Shown here in pieces: positions 60,137-64,000 of a DNA stretch of 64,000 nucleotides (position 1 is its first letter; every line of letters starts with the position of its first letter). Source of the DNA: Limnomonas spitsbergensis (taxonomy: Eukaryota; Chlorophyta; Chlorophyceae; Chlamydomonadales); contig JAYJMM010000105.1 of assembly GCA_037349105.1 (NCBI GenBank), positions 1,426,001 through 1,490,000 on the forward strand, written 5' to 3'. The position numbers and the translations under genes were made by a program. The notes beneath the pieces are model-generated. The model was not told the origin of the DNA. It did no database searches and saw only the letters and a program-made list of their open reading frames with translations.

Positions 60137-63100
60137 CTAGATATCATCGAAAGGACCTCCGGCATGGGCCCCATTGCGTTGTTTCCCGGCTGAATGCCTT
60201 GGCAGCATTGGCTTGCCATCAGAAGTTGACAGGAGCGCACTGTCGTGCCTAACGCACTCGTCATAAGCCGCAGCGCTGCTGACCATTCGGAAGGAGGCCG
60301 GCAGCGGTGCGGCCTCAAAGCCCGACGTTGCTCCGTAGTGGTTGACCAGGCCGCTGCTGCTGGAGCCTGTGAGGGGCATGTTGACCTGGCGCAGCGGGTT
60401 GATGCTGTGTCCCATTTCAACCATCCTCTTCTGCAGCGGCGCATGAGGCAAGGGGGCAGGGGGAGAGATGTGGGGCGTGAAACACAGGCACAGCTTAAAA
60501 CAGGCCGCCCATTGCCAGCAAAAATCCAAAATCGGGAGGGGGGATTAAGGATTGTTATAGCCACTGCAAGAATAGCTTGGAGACTCTTCTTCAAGCCCGG
60601 AGTTTAAAGTTGATGGGTTGCAACCTGATGCACATCGAACATAGGCATGTAGCCCACTGTGAACAGAAGGTGGCACCTCGTTGGCTTTCGTGGCAAAACA
60701 GTTTGTTTTTTGTGGCCAAGTCAAAGGGGCCAACCATGCAGGCTTTTGTATCAAAGCCGCCTGGGTGTGAGTCGGCACAAATAGAACCCCGGGCCGTGGT
60801 AAGAGGGTGACGCTGGTGCGCGCACCATAGCCAAAACTTGGATGAAAAAGAGGCACATATTTCCCGGACATAAGTCGCAGCTATTGGCAGCTCCGGAGCT
60901 CCCGCGCCCAGAGGTAAGGGAACTGATGTCCTCGCCTCAAGATTTCAGACACCAAAAGAAATTTGAGAAACTCACAGCACCAAGGGAAACGCCCTTAGCT
61001 CTTAAAAGAGATTGCCGTTCCTCGTGCCCCCATCTCCTGAATATGGGTCCCAGGCCAAGTAAGCCCTCCTCACCAGCGCAAACTGTGTGGCCTCATGGAC
61101 GCTGACGAAGACATAATCCCCCCCAAGCAGGTCTGGCAGTTTGATCGCCTCCCAGTCACGAACGACCTGGGGGTGAAGGCACAGCAGATGAGGGTGCAAC
61201 ACATGGAACGAGGGCCGCAACCCTAAGAATTGCGGGGTAACCATTATGAGACCCCAGTCGGGGTGGAACAACGCTTCATGCCCATGGTACAGGTGTTGAG
61301 GGCGGTTGGAACTGGGTGTTGGTCGCGGTGTGTTAAAAAACAAGGGGGGCCAGAGCTGGCTAGGCCCCGTATAATACAACTCCCAACGCCCCCTCCATCC
61401 CAGCGTCCCTCGTGTGTTGGTGTCGCTTCCCTTGGGAGTTGGACAGCATGAGCTGGATGCCCCGGCTCTTTGTGGTGAAGACCAGATCCTCCAGGAAGTG
61501 CAGTCCCATGGAGTCAATGTGGTGCACGGGGGTGAGGTCCATGATGAGGAACATGAGCTGAGAGACACCCTGAGAGGAGAAGGGGGGAGGAGCAGGAGTG
61601 GGAGGGGAGAGGGGGAGGGGAGGGCAACGGGGGCGATCAGGCAGGAGGAGCAAGGGCAGGGACGGGGCGGTGACATGGCGGCAGATGGGCACTGGGCAGC
61701 ACAGGTTCAGGCGGATGACCATGTTCATACCCTCAGGCACACAAAGGAGAAGAAGCTAATGAGAGGGGTGGGGCACGGGATCAAAGTGCCCCAAGTTGAC
61801 TAAAATGGCCTGCGTGTGTGCGTGTCTGTGGGCAGTTTGTGCAAGTGCGTGCACATGCAGCTGCTCCTTACCTGTATCTCAGACCATGCCGCTGCCTTGA
61901 CCACGGCCTTGTCCAGTTTATCCTCCAGGCTGTTGACGTTGGCAAAGTACAGGGGGGCCTCTGCAAAAATGCAGCAACAAAACATGGGTTGCGGGGAGGC
62001 TCTGCAGGGTGGCGGTGAAGGGAATGGAGAGGGCCACTGGAGACTTGACAGTCCACATGCCACCTGTGTCACTTGTTGAGGAGCCCTTCCTTCTAAAAAG
62101 ATTTTGCTTAGGGGAGATTCCAAGCAGACGGACCCCCTTTCTCATGGAGAGAACCATCTGTCATCGCAAGCGTTGGTCAAGATGATGGACGGGGTGGACA
62201 CCTGCCCCTACCCTCCGTGTGATGGCAAGCAATCCAAGCATGCTAGCATAGGTCATATAAAAACAAAAACAGAGACAAAACCAAAAGGCAGCCAAACCGC
62301 CCTGCAGGCTGAGCAGGGCCCTGAGTGGATCATGCAGCCGGGTGACAAACCCTTGCATGATTCTTTCTCACCGACTCTGAATGCCAAGATCCCCGGGAAA
62401 ACGAGGCTGTCCGGGTACTGCTTGATGTTCCTGACAGCAATGCAGTGCAGAGAGCGAGAAGGCAGCGGTGAGATAATCGCGGATAGCTTACAAGTTGCTG
62501 AACAAAGAGAGTGTCGCAAAACCCCGGAGCATTCCTCGTTGTTTTAAGCAAGCTCTGCTTGCTCGAAGCTCTCGAGAGCTTCCTTGCTGCAAGTCAGGGC
62601 ACCAGTCAATGCCCGTGCTGCAGTACCTGTATACGAATGAAGATCCAGGCACCTTCCCGAGCACGGCTGTGTGCGAAAACGCCGATTGGTACAGAGTCAT
62701 GAGTACTGCGAGGCCCACCTGTGGTGGGGAAGCACGGCGTGCGACAAGAGTTACGCTAGGTCAGGGATCGTGCCATGGCCAGCCTTGTATCCTTGCCAAC
62801 GTGGGACTGAAAGGGACACAAACAAAGGGTACAGCAATAAACCAGGATTCATGACCTGGGCAGAAAACCCCGAGTGTGATCTTGGCCAGCATTTTGAAAT
62901 GACGTTGACTGATCATGTCTGTGCTGATTTAAGAATGCCATGTGGACATGCCCCTTGACGCACCGCAATGGCCAGGCCGATCTCTATGCTGATGAAGAGG
63001 CAGCCGAAGCAGGAGGCAAGAAAGACACAGAGGTCAAGCGTGTTCACCTACACAGGGGGGGGGACATGGCAGACGAGGCTCAATTGCAGGGTGCCAGGTT

Positions 63101-64000
63101 AGGGGAAAAACCATGCTCGTGGTTTCTTGGGAGCATACGTCATGAGGATACCTCTGGAGGCCCTGGCATGATACGTGCTGAGGCACAGCTGCGTTGGAGA
63201 GGGCGTTCCTTCCCCCGGTAAATGGCCAGCTATGATCAGTTTATGCACGAGGATATAGACAGGGGCGGGGGAGCCGTTGAGGTGGGATGCATAGGTATGA
63301 CAGTGCTCACGGGCTGACGAGCCAAAATGACAGCAGACAGCATCACCCCAGTTCCCCCCAGTCATCCCCCCCATGCGCACCTTCCACAGGTAAATTGCTT
63401 GCTCATATTCCACCAGAGAGGCCACAGAGACAATGATGATGGCCCCCATCGCATTAAACGGAACCTGCAGCACCCAGGGGCATACACATTCATGTTAATC
63501 ATGTGCCAAGCAAGGCCAGCTAGCAATGGGAGGTCCCCCAAGCCCAACCAATCGAGCAACATGGTATGCTAGGCGGGCTCCAGTAAAGGATAATCCGCTA
63601 AGCGTGCAGCCACAGATTTCTCAGAAAACCCACCCATTCAGTTCGCACCCGAGAATTTATTTGGTGCTCTCGGTCACTCAGCAAATCTCGCCCTTTCGGG
63701 AAATGCTCTGGGTTGGCTGCGTTCATGCTTTGTGACAAGCACCCTGATCCTGCAAGGATGCAGCCTAGAGATAGGGCAGCCCCCTACCCTGTTGTGGCTG
63801 CGGTTATGCTGTGACAAACACCCTTTCCCTGCAAGGATGCAACCCAAATACAGGGCAGCCCCCACCTTGGCAAAGACTGGCGTGAGCAGCAGCAGGACTA
63901 TGCCCACAATCCAGCCACACACAAACTGAGAGAGAGGCGTCTTAGCACCTGAGCACAGCAGGAGAAAATCTGTCAGTCAGGGAATCTGCCTGTCCTGAGG
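60137..64000 (-). CDS. SulP family sulfate/anion transporter with STAS domain (C-terminal part)
   Basis: Plasma-membrane or plastid anion transporter; the N-terminal half lies beyond the right edge. Exons: 63948-63866 (GAKTPLSQ...LLLLTPVFAK membrane segment), 63464-63381 (NAMGAIIIVSVASLVEY), 63047-62964 (VNTLDL...FISIEIGLAIA), 62718-62627 (SHTAVLGKVPGSSFVYR), 62430-62372 (NIKQYPDSLVFPGILAFRV), 61960-61872 (EAPLYFANVNSLEDKL), 61569 to about 61428, 61166-61074, 60430-60137. Phases agree wherever both splice sites were found. The STAS domain spans the 62430, 61960, 61569 and 61166 exons, with LIMDLTPVHHIDSMGLHFL as its phosphorylation-loop region (Asp-Ser) and LLGGDYVFVSVHEA near its end. The final exon adds a 97-aa low-complexity tail ending GGPFDDI. 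The donor after the STAS core exon (about 61428) is not clear. Substrate is inferred from family only. Confidence 0.9.

Overview
The window looks like nuclear DNA of a green alga, probably chlorophycean/volvocine-like. It has many short exons with GTGAGT/GTAAGT donors and TGCAG acceptors, a multi-module pherophorin-type extracellular matrix gene, and abundant repeats. The species cannot be named from sequence alone. I found no tRNA, rRNA or CRISPR locus.

Host genes. All recognisable host genes lie on the minus strand. From left to right they are: a low-confidence acidic, single-TM protein (about 1559-2215); a complete seven-exon ribonuclease T2 (2536-4740), with exon phases that close exactly to 258 aa; two orphan exon-like stretches (5840-6005, 7120-7425); a complete 6-pyruvoyl-tetrahydropterin-synthase-like gene (8220-9715, four exons, 133 aa); directly upstream of it a sepiapterin-reductase-like SDR (10157-11706), so that two consecutive steps of tetrahydrobiopterin synthesis sit side by side and may even be fused; a pherophorin-like protein of at least nine exons (49782-58136); and the C-terminal half of a SulP sulfate/anion transporter with STAS domain, running off the right edge (60137->64000).

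Mobile DNA. The centre (13417-41270) is a head-to-tail tandem pair of one large element. Each copy starts TGTCA and ends CGACA, has about 35-bp imperfect terminal inverted repeats and a structured, repeat-rich leader, and carries one very long ORF with 75-bp, 87-bp and 54-bp coding minisatellites. In copy 1 the ORF ends in a Gag-like domain; no polymerase or integrase is visible. The pair is bounded by TGTG on both sides and joined by only 'GC'. Both ORFs are broken. Copy 2 has lost the Gag-like core by deletion, and its leader carries a precise 8,066-bp insertion (26425-34490) with 15-bp perfect inverted repeats and a TA target duplication. That insert contains tandem duplications, a 53-bp satellite and a near-perfect 35-bp-arm hairpin.

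Right of the pair is a LINE 3' half encoding RNase H (43387-45273), flanked by inverted copies of its own 3' tail, then a second degenerate LINE fragment on the other strand (about 45500-45980) and a probable decayed retroelement end (about 47420-47770). The rest (1-1558, 41275-42190, 46000-47400, 48000-49780, 58137-60136) shows nothing I can support as a gene.
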